Source: Forficula auricularia (taxonomy: Eukaryota; Arthropoda; Insecta; Dermaptera; Forficulidae). Taken from it: a DNA stretch of 64,000 bases. This document shows positions 1 through 10,652 of this stretch, in pieces; within the stretch, counting starts at the first letter, position 1; the number at the start of each line of letters is the position of its first letter. The notes beneath the pieces are model-generated. The model searched no databases and was not told the origin of the DNA. It worked only from the letters and a program-made list of their open reading frames with translations. The stretch covers positions 4,642,465 through 4,706,464 of the forward strand of contig JALMQS010000841.1 of assembly GCA_024734495.1 (NCBI GenBank). Reading direction: 5' to 3'. The position numbers and the translations under genes were made by a program.

Positions 1-160
1 GTAGAGGTTGCCATTAATAGTCAAAACAACAAAAATGGAATGCAATAAGGTTATTCCTCTAGTATTAGATAAGAATCGATGGTTATTTTTGATTTTAAGA
101 CGATTCCTCCATGTCTTCATCAATGGTTATCAATAATAACCGAAATGTCAAAAATCTATG
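1..160 (+). repeat. E-family repeat fragment
   Basis: This AT-rich segment recurs, with substitutions, near 48120-48470, 49878-50000, 51480-51700 and 55075-55200. The 49.9-kb copy is close to its reverse complement, including the stretch around ATTCCTCTAGTATTAGAT. It contains the recurring phrases GATTCCTCCATGTCTTCA and CCGAAATGTCAAAAATC. No coding potential is visible. Other copies show that E is joined to family F, so this is probably one arm of a larger compound element cut off by the window edge. Confidence 0.6.
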
Positions 161-560
161 TAAAAACCATTAAAACTGTCCGCCTATTGAGGTAATATTT
201 TTTTATAGGTCGCCAAGTAACATATATAAAATTTATCTTTTATATTATAACGAAAGTATAATTAAAATTTATTAAAGTTTCGGGGTGTCTGTCAGGGGGT
301 AGCAACTGTCATAAGTGTCCGGCAATGGATGACGAGATTTCTAAAGTTATCCCGAAGAAAATATAAAAAAATTGAGCTTTATACTTTAACGAATTTAAAG
401 TACTATTTTATACACTCTTTATTACCTGTTACCTGCCAAAGTAACCACAACCCAAACTCTATAGTCGCTGGTCGTTCTTACCTGTATAGGGGACATGCAC
501 AGAAAAACTTTCAGCTTTTATAAAATAACGAAGGTCTGGCCGTCGTGGGCTCTTGGGCTA
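161..560. other. AT-rich stretch, nothing recognised
   Basis: No repeat family, gene, RNA or TSD could be identified here. A 64-codon open frame at 329-523 shows no recognisable protein motif and has the composition of the surrounding DNA. Confidence 0.4.
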
Positions 561-585
561 TAACTAAATACTGAAATATTTGTGA

Positions 586-628
586 TAGACTGATGATGAA
601 GGCAATGCCTTCGAAACTATAGTCTCTA
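586..628 (+). ncRNA. Minimal hammerhead ribozyme-like core (family H1)
   Basis: Seen: CTGATGA (590-596), one T, a perfect 6-bp stem GAAGGC/GCCTTC with an AAT loop (598-612), GAAA (613-616), self-complementary ACTATAGT (616-623), then C at 624 as the expected cleavage nucleotide. TCTA (625-628) pairs with TAGA (586-589) as a short stem I. The arrangement is that of a type I hammerhead with stem III reduced to a palindrome, which could close only between two molecules. Downstream sequence to about 700 recurs at 36480-36880, 21990-22057 and 4190-4320. Known: Penelope-like elements carry such minimal hammerheads. Inferred: this is a remnant of such an element. Confidence 0.6.
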
Positions 629-1163
629 GAAATAATTAAAAATTATTTTATTTAAAAAACAGAAGACTCTTTCATTTTATTTTTAACCTAAAAAGATTTA
701 AACTTGTTGCGACAATGGCTGAAGTGAAAAACGTCAAAAAAGTACTAAAGTTAAATCACTTTTTAGATTAAATAAATGCATTGTTGCCAGCTTGTTTTTA
801 GTGTAAATTTTTCATTATACATTTTTAATTATTTATTCATTATTATCTCAGAAACTGTGTTGTAACAATGAATTAAAATTTTCTTAAAAAATGTATTAGT
901 TATTGTTTAATGTTGCTTTAGATTTTTATAACAAAATGGTAAGAAGAGTTTCTTAATTATAATTAAATATGTATGTAAACTTTCCGATATCCCGTATAGT
1001 GCAATGTATAAGAGTCTGGAAAAACTCTTATCTTTGGAATTTAATATCTCCGAAACTATATTGTTCATAAATTTCGTTTTGGCACTAATTGACGCACAAG
1101 TATTTAAATAATAATCTGTCAAAATTTCAAAAAAATCCTAAGAAAACCCCTATGGTGATACAA

Positions 1164-1563
1164 AAAGTGCGGATCCAGGAATTTTTTATGGGGGGGGGGG
1201 AGAATGTATATAAGGTGCCTGATGTATATAAGATCTACTTTTTATCTCGAAAGTGTGTCGCGATCGAATTATCCAAGAGGGGGGGGGGTCAGAGACGCCC
1301 CCCCCCACACACACATAGAACTTTATTTTCAATTTTAAAATTTTTTAAAAAATAAATGTTGTTTTTTTTCAAATTTTTTTTACAAATTTCATATCTCATA
1401 TTTTAAGTTCATTAAAATAAAAAAAAAATAAAAATTGTTATAAATTCCCTGTCGATTTGGCCGCCGTTTTTTGGCCTCTGCGTGCGACGCACGTGTTGCA
1501 CTCCCGCCAGGCACGGGCCTCTATGGGGGCGAGATCGCCCCCTCCCCCCTGGATCCGCCCTTG
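1164..1563 (+). mobile_element. hAT-type MITE, family C, copy 1
   Basis: Ends are AAAGTGCGGATCCAGG on the left (two changes from the family consensus CAAGGGCGGATCCAGG) and its inverted form CCTGGATCCGCCCTTG on the right. It is flanked by a perfect 8-bp TSD, TGATACAA, at 1156-1163 and 1564-1571. The interior has G runs, a conserved ATGTATATAAGATCTACTTT segment, and no transposase. An 8-bp TSD with short TIRs indicates the hAT superfamily. Copies 2 and 3 are at 32349-32577 and 53003-53396. Confidence 0.85.
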
Positions 1564-1571
1564 TGATACAA

Positions 1572-2360
1572 TTATATTAACTAATTAATTGATTCTAATT
1601 ATGTTGCCATGGCAACAATAATGTAATTATTATTATTATTGATATAGAAAATAAATAAACATATTTTTCGTTCTAATTAATGTGTGTTCTTTTAATGTTA
1701 AAAATTTTGTAATTTATTGAATCAATTCAATCTTTTATAATAAGTAATAATTCTTTCACGAATGATTTATTATCAGCGTGGATACAAAGGTAATTTTTCC
1801 AAAAGATCTCTCCTATACTTTTAGATATAAATTAAAAAAGAATAAGAGGCAATTTCCCCCAAAAGATCTTACTATACTAACGAATGAATTTGGATGCTTA
1901 GGCGTTTTCTATGAAACAGATTGATTTTGTTAAGCTTGGCTGGAGAAGAAATGTATTTTTCATGACCATGATAAAACAGAATCTTTTAACAAAATGAGGA
2001 AGCTTCAAAATTTATTAGAAATATTAAATTGAACATTTCTCCGAAATTTCAATTTAAAACCCGTTAATAATTTCTCTTGACAACAACAACAACACCTTTG
2101 TCATTAACATATCTAGTCATTTCCGACTTTTCATTAGAGAATATATCAAAACGACTTTGAGGATTCAATTTTAAGAGTATAACTCTTAGGTAACATATGT
2201 TATATTATTCTTCATATACTCGCAATAATGTGTTAATTTTTAATTTTAACTGACAATTTAATTCATACACTAAAAGTCCCATAAGCAACGGTGTTTTTGT
2301 CACTATGACAGCGAAAAAAGTTTACCCTAACTTTTCCAGCGACAAAACTGAACCTAGCTT
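1572..2360. other. AT-rich stretch, nothing recognised
   Basis: Low-complexity AT-rich DNA with a few short direct repeats such as AAAAGATCT around 1800 and 1862. No TIR pair, coding motif or RNA could be supported. Confidence 0.35.
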
Positions 2361-2365
2361 TATTT

Positions 2366-2640
2366 TTTCAATTATGTTTTATTTATTAATTGGTTTTTTA
2401 ATTTTAAAACCCACTAATAGGTTAAAGCAAATATTATTATATTATATTAAAATTAGAAATTTTTTGTTTGTTTTTAATTAACAGGTGTCTAAATCATAAC
2501 AAAACAGGTGTGTTTACAAATAAAGTGGTTCAAGTGGCTTTTTTTTATATAGCTTGGAAACAAATCTTATTTAATTTTATGTTTTTATTTCAGATACTAT
2601 ACGATTATTTATTTTTATTTTCCTATTTATTTTTTTATCA
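2366..2640 (+). mobile_element. D-family (Helitron-like) internal fragment
   Basis: The segment follows the internal sequence of the D elements at 18657 and 20315: an AATTGGTTTTTTAATTTTAAA segment, then AACAGGTGTCTAAATCATAAC, then GTGTTTACAAATAAAGTGGTT. Neither the TC start nor the terminal hairpin is present, so only the interior survives. The 74-codon frame inside (2468-2692) is not conserved in the other copies. Confidence 0.65.
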
Positions 2641-2757
2641 AGTTGTTTATAAGAATTGTATTTTTAACAATTGTACTTTTCCTCTAAATTAAATAAACTA
2701 ATTTATGTCTTAATTTTGTGATTTACGTATTGATTCATTAAATTGTCTTACCGAATT

Positions 2758-2972
2758 ACACTCAAGCTTTTTTTTTGGGTCGAAGTAAACTTGATATTTT
2801 ATAATTCGAGTTTTGTTGCCTTTGGGCAATTTAACTCAAAAAACTACCAGAAAAAATTACTCGTCCTACGGACTCGTAATTTTTTCACAGGTAGTTTTTT
2901 TTCGTTTAGTTGCCAGGCAACAAAATTCTCATTAAAATGTCAAGTTTACTTCGGCAAAAAAAAGCTCTCGTA
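2758..2972. mobile_element. Palindromic MITE-like element
   Basis: The two halves are imperfect inverted copies. GTCGAAGTAAACTTGATATT near 2780 answers ATGTCAAGTTTACTTCGGC near 2937-2955. GTTGCCTTTGGGCAA is matched by TTGCCAGGCAAC on the other side. The centre is ATTACTCGTCCTACGGACTC near 2858. No coding capacity and no clear TSD. Confidence 0.55.
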
Positions 2973-3154
2973 TGATTATAAGTGAAAAAATGTTCACCCT
3001 TAAATAGACCAAATTATGAATATACACAGGCCTGTCGGAAGCCGTTTCAGAGCCCGCGAACAAAACTGTGACAATATCGCCACCTCCTTTATTTTAAGTT
3101 GAATTTTTTTTTTAATTTTAAGAGTTCGTTTTTTAAAAATTTTGAAAAAAGAAA

Positions 3155-3595
3155 TATAATGAAGTTAATTTTCTCATTAATATATCAAAGAATAATTCAC
3201 ACATTAACGAAAATTGTTTTTGATCGCGAGACTACTGCTGGTTGAAGCTATTGGAATCTGCTGAGTCTTAAGTCTGGACCAAGAGAGAATGAAAAAGATG
3301 TGATCCATTTAGCTATAATCAGCATCATTTTCGCGATTGGCCCGCATGACGTTTTTTATATCAAACACTGATGGTGATCCATATCAATCGCTAAATGATG
3401 CTGGATTATAGCCAAATGGATCACATCTTTTTCATTCTCTCTTGGTCCAGACTTAAGACTCAGCAGACTCCAAAAGCTTCAACCAGCAGTAGTCTCGCGA
3501 TATATATCTTGTTTAAAAAAAGCGCTATCAAAAACAATTCTCGTTAATAATATTCTTTGATATATTAATGGGAAAATTAACTTCACTATTTCAAG
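3155..3595. repeat. P-family foldback (long palindrome)
   Basis: Arms of roughly 200 bases face each other. AGACTACTGCTGGTTGAAGC near 3229 is answered by GCTTCAACCAGCAGTAGTCT near 3476, and GGACCAAGAGAGAATGAAAA by TTTTCATTCTCTCTTGGTCC. The outer parts (TTAACGAAAATTGTTTTTGATCG and its partner) recur as single arms at 39814-39958 and 61256-61345. It has no ORF and would form a long hairpin in RNA. The superfamily is not identified. A 14-bp TSD around the 39.8-kb copy suggests insertion through an RNA intermediate. Confidence 0.6.
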
Positions 3596-3599
3596 CTAT

Positions 3600-4035
3600 A
3601 ATTATATAAATTCGGATATTATTTTGACTTAATATTTGACAAAAATTACCTGCATTCGATTCGCGATCGAATCAAATACAGTATGAAGCTATTTTTTTCA
3701 TGTTGTAAAAATACACTTTGGGTGGTCTGGTTCCACGTCCCACCACTCAAATGGTCTGGGGTGAATATATTATGTTTATAATTGACTATAAATTATAATT
3801 TTTATAATTTCATTGTGGGTCAAAAATATTTTTTAACACATATGTATTTTTTACCGCACTCACACCATGCGCAGTACCTGGTCCACCTGCTTAGACCAGC
3901 CAGACTGGCCATTCCTTGTACAACTATCATAGACGGTACTATTACGCATTATTTCTAGTTGGGTCAAATCCGTACTCAAAAATGTGTCACCAGCTTTTGG
4001 ACTAATACAGGAAACTTATGATTAAAGAAATATAT
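3600..4035. other. Unassigned stretch
   Basis: No repeat family assigned. Contains the short palindrome ATTCGATTCGCGATCGAAT near 3655 and a GGTGGTCTGGTTCCACG segment. No coding or RNA gene supported. Confidence 0.3.
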
Positions 4036-4039
4036 GTTT

Positions 4040-4455
4040 TTATGTGTTTTAAGCTTTATATCCTAAAATGTACAGAGTGGAAGGAATCTCTGTTCTGGAG
4101 ATATGACAAAAAATTTAAGTTTATTAAAAAAGAAAAACTGTTTTCTTGTAATTATTATATATACTAAAATCAGAATTGTAATTCACTTTTAGTATTTTAG
4201 GTTAAAAATAAAATGAGAGAGTCTTCTGTTTTTTAAATAAAATAATTTTTAATTAAAAAAACAAAAAACATAATTAAAAAACAGAAGACTCTCTGATTTT
4301 ATTTTTAACCTAAAATAAAAACAATTCTGTTACTATCGACAGTGAAATCTTTTATTCACTTTTAGTAATATCTTATATGTAATAAACTTAAATTTTTTGT
4401 CATATCTCCTGATTCCACTCTCTGAATTTCAGGATATAAAGCTTATAACACAGCA
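4040..4455. repeat. Palindrome with an H1-family tail at its centre
   Basis: The outer arms pair through TATCCTAAAATGTACAGAGTGG (left) and CACTCTCTGAATTTCAGGATA (right). Next inward are GGAGATATGACAAAAAATTT and its partner near 4395. The centre holds AGAGAGTCTTCTGTTTTTTAA and its inverted copy, the same sequence that lies 3' of the hammerhead cores at 586 and 36754. The ribozyme itself is absent here, so this is a foldback derived from the downstream part of that family. Confidence 0.55.
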
Positions 4456-4707
4456 AAAAACATTTATTTTTTCCAAAATTGCCGCCGCCTTGAAATTTCA
4501 TAACGTATTCGTGCACGCTCTGTACGCCCGCTTGCAGTGGACTTGAATTTACGTGTATAAGATAATACACAAAGAAAAACTTTGGGAAACACCACCAGCT
4601 CCAACCTAATCTAATTTGTATAATGTTTTACTATAAATCAACACCGCGTTCTCTAAGTTTGATTAGTAACATGAAGTTGCAAGCTTCATTCGTTGACCTC
4701 TTCAACC

Positions 4708-4737
4708 CTGAAGAAGGAGGGAAGATCCTCCAAAACT
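4708..4737 (+). ncRNA. Decayed hammerhead-like core
   Basis: CTGAAGA at 4708-4714, an extra A, GGAGG...CCTCC as stem II, then CAAAACTTC where GAAACGTC is expected. It closely matches the better-preserved copy at 23891-23922 and appears to be a mutated member of that family. The catalytic G of GAAA is lost, so activity is unlikely. Confidence 0.45.
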
Positions 4738-4989
4738 TCAATTTTTAAGTGGATGAAAATGACATTGCAACAAAAACTTTTTAATTTAGGCTTTTGATAG
4801 TTTTCGTTATCCTTAGGCTGCATTTGCATCAATTCTTTCATTCAATTTCCAACATAAAATACTTCTAATTAAGTTACAAGTCAAGAGTAGAATTCAGAAT
4901 AAGAGGAATACTTGTTTTTTATATCCTTTCTTTACCTTCGTGGAACTTGATATTTTTTTCAGTTTGAAAATCTTATAATTTCAATTTTT

Positions 4990-5368
4990 AAACACCCCCC
5001 CCCCCACATTAATTTTTGGTTAGATTTCAATAAAAATATAATCAGCTCTTAATCTCAATATAAAGAATCTACATGGGAAATTTTGTTTTGATATTCACAC
5101 TAGTTTTTGAGCTAGAGCGTATACAAAATTTGGTAAAGTACTAATATAAATTTTGACAAAATAATTAAAATCTCGTAAAATATAATTTGTTCGATGTTCA
5201 CTCAATAAGACTTTTTTGTAGACTGAAACGCCATGGTTTCGCTTAATTTTTTATCAAAATACTTTCAATCGTTTTTGAGATATTTCAAAAAAACGAAGCA
5301 AAAAAAACCCTTTTTACATACAGGATTGCAATTATTTACTATACCCTGTATAAAAAAGTAAAAATGAG
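4990..5368 (-). mobile_element. B-family element fragment, copy 0
   Basis: Reads as a reverse-orientation B element. It has the C run (complement of the G run), then CACTAGTTTTTGAGCTAG, TCGATGTTCACT, GCCATGGTTTCGCTTAATTT and TACCCTGTATAAAAAAGTAAA at the end. It is more diverged than the later copies (for example ATAAAAAAGT in place of ATGGTAAAGT), so it is probably an older insertion. The minisatellite part and the distal end are missing. Confidence 0.7.
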
Positions 5369-5574
5369 TGAATCCAATACTCCGGCTGCTCTGCCGAGCG
5401 TACCGAGTGGTTTAGAATTTAGATTATTAACTTTTGAACGAATATTGGTAAATGGTAAGTGGTAGAAATTGAAACTAACGCAATCGGGTCGTTGTCACAA
5501 ATGCCATCAAAAAATATTATTAATAAGTTTAAATTTAGGGAACGAAGAAAAGATTATTTTTATTATAAACAAAA

Positions 5575-5668
5575 GGATCAGCCGGGCTCGAACCCGGGAT
5601 CTTTGCATGTGTACTGCAATACTTTGTCATAAGAGCTTTAGCTCCTATATCCACTAAGCTACTGATCC
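5575..5668 (-). tRNA. tRNA-like sequence (pseudo-tRNA or intron-bearing tRNA)
   Basis: Read on the minus strand, the 94-base segment opens with GGATCAG and closes with CTGATCC, a perfect 7-bp acceptor stem. An A-box-like TAGCTTAGTGG follows the 5' strand. The T arm has CCGGG/CCCGG around TTCGAG, with a B-box match GGTTCGAGCCC. A possible anticodon arm is TTGCA/TGCAA with the loop GTACACA. About 20 extra bases lie between D arm and anticodon arm, and the T loop is one base short. It may be a decayed tRNA, a tRNA with an odd intron, or the head of a SINE. No other copy was found in the window. Confidence 0.45.
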
Positions 5669-6555
5669 CTGAACCCAAACTAATACCTATTGTCTATATG
5701 AATTATGGAATTTCTTTTTAATCCTCTCCTCGTTTATTTTTAGCAGCGTAGGCCTTGATTCATTAATTAAACAATTAAATATTCCAGCGCCTCCCAATCG
5801 ATCGCAGACCCCAAAGATCGAAAATAATTTTCTCTTCACCCGTCATTATTAATAAGTTTTTGTTTATATGTCATTTAAACACTGATCAATCAGCTGTCAG
5901 AAGACCCAATTGAGAGAGTTCAAGCTTTCACCACCAGTTGGCGTATCTGCAATTTCCAGTTTTAATAGAAAATTCATTAAATACTTTTTATGGGGGATCT
6001 TGATTGCTGTTAGTGAATCCCTCTCGTATTTATACCATAGTTGAGTGTGTCGTTTTGGTTTGGTTTGGGCTGGCGTTGCTTGGATCTCCACCCTCGTGGG
6101 CAGTCAGCCAGGTGAAGCGCAGGGTCGTCGATGTCGACGGCTCGCTTTCAGACCCCAAGTGATAAATGATGCCAGATGGGAGCTCAGGGCTCAGGGCTCA
6201 GGGCTCAGCACGCAGATAGGTCAGCCCAATCAGCTTTCCTCCCTCGCCCTGCGATTCCCTAACCATGATTGATTGCCACCCCCAATTAATACAAAACAAA
6301 GCTCTTTTCTATTGGCAAAAATTGCGACAAGCTACAACCCTTAAACAAAGATGGTTATGCGATATACCTACTCACCGGAGATTATTCAGCAAGAATCCCT
6401 GCCGTTCAGTGTAGGTACTATTTAGAACGAATTTTATCATCATTTTCATAGTTAATTATAATCACAATATTTTTAACCAATAAAATATAATTTTATTAGT
6501 AAAATTTAAAAATATTCACTAATTTGAATTAACCAAATTTGGGGGAAAAGTACTT
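5669..6555. other. Mixed-composition stretch, no repeat family assigned
   Basis: The GC content is higher than in the neighbouring DNA, especially 6050-6280, and no family seen elsewhere in the window occurs here. This makes it a candidate for host intron sequence. The open frames at 5897-6091 (minus) and 6045-6272 (plus) overlap each other and show no recognisable protein domain. Confidence 0.35.
6183..6210 (+). repeat. CAGGGCT microsatellite
   Basis: About four tandem copies of the 7-base unit CAGGGCT, with slight end variation. Confidence 0.85.
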
Positions 6556-6559
6556 AATC

Positions 6560-6697
6560 TACGTGCACATTGGACGATTATCGGTCGATTCGAATAAAAA
6601 TATTAAATAATATTAAATAATACAACAACAACAAATAATATTAAATAATACAACAAAATGTACGAATCGACCGATAATCCTCCAATGTGTACGTAAG
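6560..6697. mobile_element. Palindromic MITE-like element
   Basis: Terminal inverted repeats are clear: CGTGCACATTGGACGATTAT on the left and ATAATCCTCCAATGTGTACG on the right, continuing inward through CGGTCGATTCG/CGAATCGACCG. The loop is an AATATT / ACAACA repeat. The TSD is not obvious, so the superfamily is unassigned. Confidence 0.6.
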
Positions 6698-6870
6698 CTT
6701 TACATCTTTTCAAAAGCCGAAACGCAAAATAAATCGTTGTATACCTATAGCAAGTCTGCGACCTAGGAAGCTAAATCTTGGCTCTGGACGGGGCTTATTA
6801 AGAAACCCCCCTCCCCCCTGGACTCGGTAATGGGTTTTATAATAATTATTTCATAATTTTAATAAATTTT

Positions 6871-7718
6871 TCAACTGCTTGATGTAAAAAAACATAGACA
6901 TCCTACCATATACGATGTATGGCAGGCCGCCCCGCCTTGTTGGAACACAAAATTATTATTATTCTGCAATACATCTGCCATTGTTGGAAGCAACGATTTT
7001 TTTAAATATTTATTGGTGTTTACAATTCCTTCAATGAAGTGAAGTTTTCCAACACCTCTAGTAGACATTGAACCCCATACCATAACTGAAGCAGGAAATT
7101 TTACTTTCTTTTTTAAACAATCTGAATTGAAAGCTTCATTTTTCTGACGAATAACTCTGCTTCAATTGTCCCAAACACAAACTTCAAAACGAGACTCATC
7201 ACTCCAATGGACACTATTCCATTCATCACTCGTCCAATTAATGTGACTTTTAGCCCATTTAAGCCGGTTTTTCTTTTGTTTTAATGTCAAGAGTGGCTTT
7301 TCTTTCGCCTAAAAAAAATTAGTAAAATTACAAAAAAAAAATTGGAATAAGTTGCAATAAAATTACCTTGTAAGTTTTAAAACCTAACTTAAGGGCTTCT
7401 CTATGGCACGTGGATCTTGAAACACTTCGCCCCACAGCATCGCTCCAAAGAACAGATAATTCACCATAGTTCGAACCGCCTGTTTTTTCTAATAATCTTC
7501 TTCAATGCCCGTCTATCAGCATCTGATATTTTGGATTTCGACGCATACCGAGGTTTTGTAGCTATTGTACCCGTTGTTTTATAAACTCGAATAATATTTC
7601 TGACAGTAAACTTTGATAAATTAACTAGATCGCCAATTTCCGCGTTTGATTTTCCCTTTTTAAATAAATTGATAATAATTGAGCAAATTTTTTCATCAAC
7701 AACCTTTCCACGAGTCAT
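6871..7718 (-). pseudogene. Tc1-like transposase pseudogene with a short intron
   Basis: Read on the minus strand from the ATG at 7718: an N-terminal helix-turn-helix region (MTRGKVVDEKICSI..., then LSKFTVRNIIRVYKTTGT) typical of Tc1 transposases, then a one-base frameshift near 7480. A 58-base GT..AG intron is likely at 7309-7366. After it come KPLLTLKQKKNRLKWAKSHI, the first catalytic aspartate in WSDESRF, an in-frame TGA, VMVWGSMSTRGVGKL, and FQQGGAACHTS, where the family has FQQDNAPCHTS. The second catalytic Asp is therefore Gly. Homology ends soon after, so the DD34E glutamate is missing. Frameshift, stop, lost Asp and truncation all indicate an inactive copy. No TIRs were located. Confidence 0.85.
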
Positions 7719-8040
7719 TTTTACTAATAATAAACAAAACAAACTTTCTTTTGTTGGAAAAAGGCAAAGCCTACTTGATTATTTCACATATTCAAAAAAA
7801 CTTGAAAAGCAAAGAACTATTTTTTATATAAAAATAGTGTTTTTAACAATTAAAAAAATAATTTTAAGTTAAATGTTACAATAAAATGTTTTAAATTGTT
7901 TAAAATGTTGTTCCAAATGATAATAAAAAAAATATTTAAAATAAAATTACCGAGAATTTAGCATAATTTTATTTAAAAAGAAAATATTGGTGGGCCAATT
8001 GAGATGGGACGGGGCTCGAAATAATATGTCAAATATAAAT

Positions 8041-8110
8041 ATCTATATGCCTATTTAATTTATTTATTTGAGACTATTGTTTCAAGGCCTTGGTCTTTAT
8101 CATCAGTTCT
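8041..8110 (-). ncRNA. Decayed hammerhead-like core (H1 family)
   Basis: On the minus strand: CTGATGATAAAGACC, then AAGGCCTTGAAACAATAGTC. This aligns with the intact core at 36754-36796, including the downstream ATAGTCTC, but stem II is disrupted. It is evidently an old copy of the same family, unpaired here. Confidence 0.5.
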
Positions 8111-8745
8111 TTTAATTAGAAATATTATTTCTCATGGGGTCAGTAGATATTGAAATCTGTTTTCATTTCCTAAAAACATTTTAGGTTAGCAAGCCTGCTT
8201 ATGAAAATATATAACTTAAAAAAATAAGAATAGATATAGATAGATATTAGAAACCGAATTTTTTTTAAAGTTATATATTTTATTTTAGATATTTCGAAAA
8301 TATATGAACCAAAAAACACTTTTCTCATGCACGACTACAATACTTGATCATTTCCCTTTTGGAAAAATAATAATATTATTTTAAATACATTAGATGTTCA
8401 ATTACAGTGAGAGAGAGATATTTATTTATTCATTCATAGTAAGCCTTCTTTTTGTTAATGGAAGAAAAATACTTTTTTTTTCTTAAGAATATTGTCTAGA
8501 TCTTATGTAGACCTCCCAGAATGTACACACTGAATCAGTTAAGGATTTTCGAATTAAACTGATCCCTTCGAGAGTTGTAGATGTTCTCAACAAAAAATAA
8601 ACAACAACAATATTCACATCATCCATTAAGCACAAACATTTAATACAGCACATAATTTAAGGCTGAATCGTTTTCTCAGATTCTCATTCATCTTAATTTT
8701 TTGTCTGCATCCCTAATGAGCCAATCACAGAGCAATTTGACTTGC
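8111..8745. other. AT-rich stretch with a small B-like relic
   Basis: Around 8284-8370, AGATATTTCGAAAATATATG and CATGCACGACTACAATACTTG resemble the terminal part of B elements in reverse orientation. The remainder shows no recognisable feature. Confidence 0.4.
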
Positions 8746-9653
8746 AAAATACAGGGCTATCCAAAAAGAATGACCTGATTTTATAATATTTATTTCTAAT
8801 GAACAACAATAGCTAGAGTGGTCTCCAAAGTCCCCAGATCTTACACCTTAAGATTTTTATCTGTGGAGTTATATAGGGCGGTCCAGAAAGAAATTCATTT
8901 TTTTAAAATAGAAATAAATCAAAACTATTATATTTAAAAGTGGTTTAATCTTATACAATATAAAGTATATTAAATGTAATTTTAGTTTTTGAAAATTAAA
9001 TCATCAAGATGATGCCTTTAGCTGTTGCGACACTCTTCCAAACGTGGCACGAAAAATTTTGAAAAACTTTAGTAGAATTTTCTTGAAATGGCTTCCATTT
9101 CTTGCTGAATATTTAGATTCAATTGCCGCAATGTTGTTGGATTATCAGCGTATACCTTGCTTTTGAAGTCTGCTGGCTTTAGGATGGTACTTCTCAGAGG
9201 TTAGGTTATGTCACCCCTCGGTGAAATCAGTTTCTGAGGAAACATATCCCTTATCACGCGTATGCTCTCATTCGAAATGTGACACGTGGCTCTATCCTGC
9301 TGAAACCATGTTTTTCAATTGTAATCTCGCGATTCTTGCAACTTCTAATGTGAGCAGGCGAGTGATAAAGGATATGTTTCCTCAGAAACTGAAATTACGG
9401 AGGGGTGACATAAATAACTCTGGCCTCCGAGGAGTCTCGATTTAAGTCCATCAGACTTCTTTTTATGGGGACAACCTTAAAAGAAAGGTATACGCTAATA
9501 ATCCGACAACATTGCAGCAACTGAAGCTGAATATTCAACAAAAATGGAAGCCATTTCAAAAGAAACTTAAAAGTTTTTCAAAATTTTCGTGCCTGTTTGT
9601 AAGAGTGTCGCAACAGCCAAGGACGTCATCTTGATGAGATAATTTTCAAAAAC

Positions 9654-10487
9654 AATAAGCTGACATGTTCTGATGTGGCCATCCACTTGACTTTACCATA
9701 CAACCTGGCCCCTCACTTATATTTAATGTTTAATAAAATTATTTATAATCATGTAGGGAGGGGGGTTAGTTTTTGCATTTTTAGACTTCTGGGTCCCACT
9801 GATTATGTAGGTACAAAATTTGGTTGAGTTTGTTCAAACGGCCTAGATTTTTCATTTTTGACCCTCCCCCATTTAGGGCGGTTAGTTTTTCCATTTTTAG
9901 TCTTCTGGAGTCACACTGATTCATGTATACAAAATTTGGCTGAGTTTGGTCAAATGGCCTAGATATTAATATTTTGACCCAGCACCCCCTCCCCCATTTT
10001 GGGCAGTTGGTTAGTTTTTGCATTTTTAGACTTCTGGGGTCCCACTGATTATGTATACAAAATTTGGTTGAGTTTGGTCAAATGGCCTAGATTTTTAATT
10101 TTTAACCCCCCTCTCCACCCCCTTAATTTTGGGTCGATATGCACCAAAATCTAATCAGCTCTTAATCTCAATGGACCAAAACTACGTGTGAAATTTGGTT
10201 TCGATATTCACACTAGTTTTTGAGCTAGCTCGTCCACAAAATTTGCAACGCACAGACTAACAGACTAACAGACATTTTGACAAAAAAATTATTATCTCGA
10301 AAAATATAATTTTTTCGATGTTCACTTATTAGGGCTTTTTTGTAGAGCGAAATGCCATGGTTTCGCTCAATTTTTTTAATCAAAATAGTTTCAGCCGTTT
10401 TTGAGATATTTCGAAAAAAGAAGGAAAAAAAACACTTTTTTCATGCACGATTACAATACTTGACCATACCCTGTATGGTAAAGTAAA
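9654..10487 (-). mobile_element. B-family element, copy 1 (nested)
   Basis: Complete reverse-orientation B element: AATAAGCTGACATGTTCTGA, the shared CTTGACTTTACCATACAACC, about four ~120-base minisatellite units (TTAGTTTTTGCATTTTTAGAC, then ATGTATACAAAATTTGGTTGA), the conserved TTTGAGCTAGCTCGTCCAC region, and the end ACCCTGTATGGTAAAGT. Its insertion splits the right arm of the inner mariner element: the left arm shows TTTTCAAAAACTAAAATTAC (reverse-complement sense) as the unbroken site. Confidence 0.85.
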
Positions 10488-10518
10488 AATTACATTTAAT
10501 ATACTTTATATTGTATGA

Positions 10519-10652
10519 ACTGCGAGACAAAGAGGAGCATGGCAATTTCTTGAGGGGCCTATGCCAGGAAGGGCCTAGTTTCAAATAATCAATTGTAATT
10601 ATTGTTTTGTGTATAATTATGATAAATAAAAGGCTTATTATTATTATTATTA
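10519..10652 (+). mobile_element. 5'-truncated LINE tail with 13-bp TSD
   Basis: The 134-base insert is flanked by the perfect direct repeat TTATATTGTATGA (10506-10518 and 10653-10665). It encodes a short C-terminal tail (HGNFLRGLCQEGPSFK, stop), followed by a 3' UTR, AATAAA and an (ATT)n tail. This is the structure of a severely truncated non-LTR retrotransposon. It sits in the right arm of the inner mariner element and is therefore younger. Confidence 0.75.
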
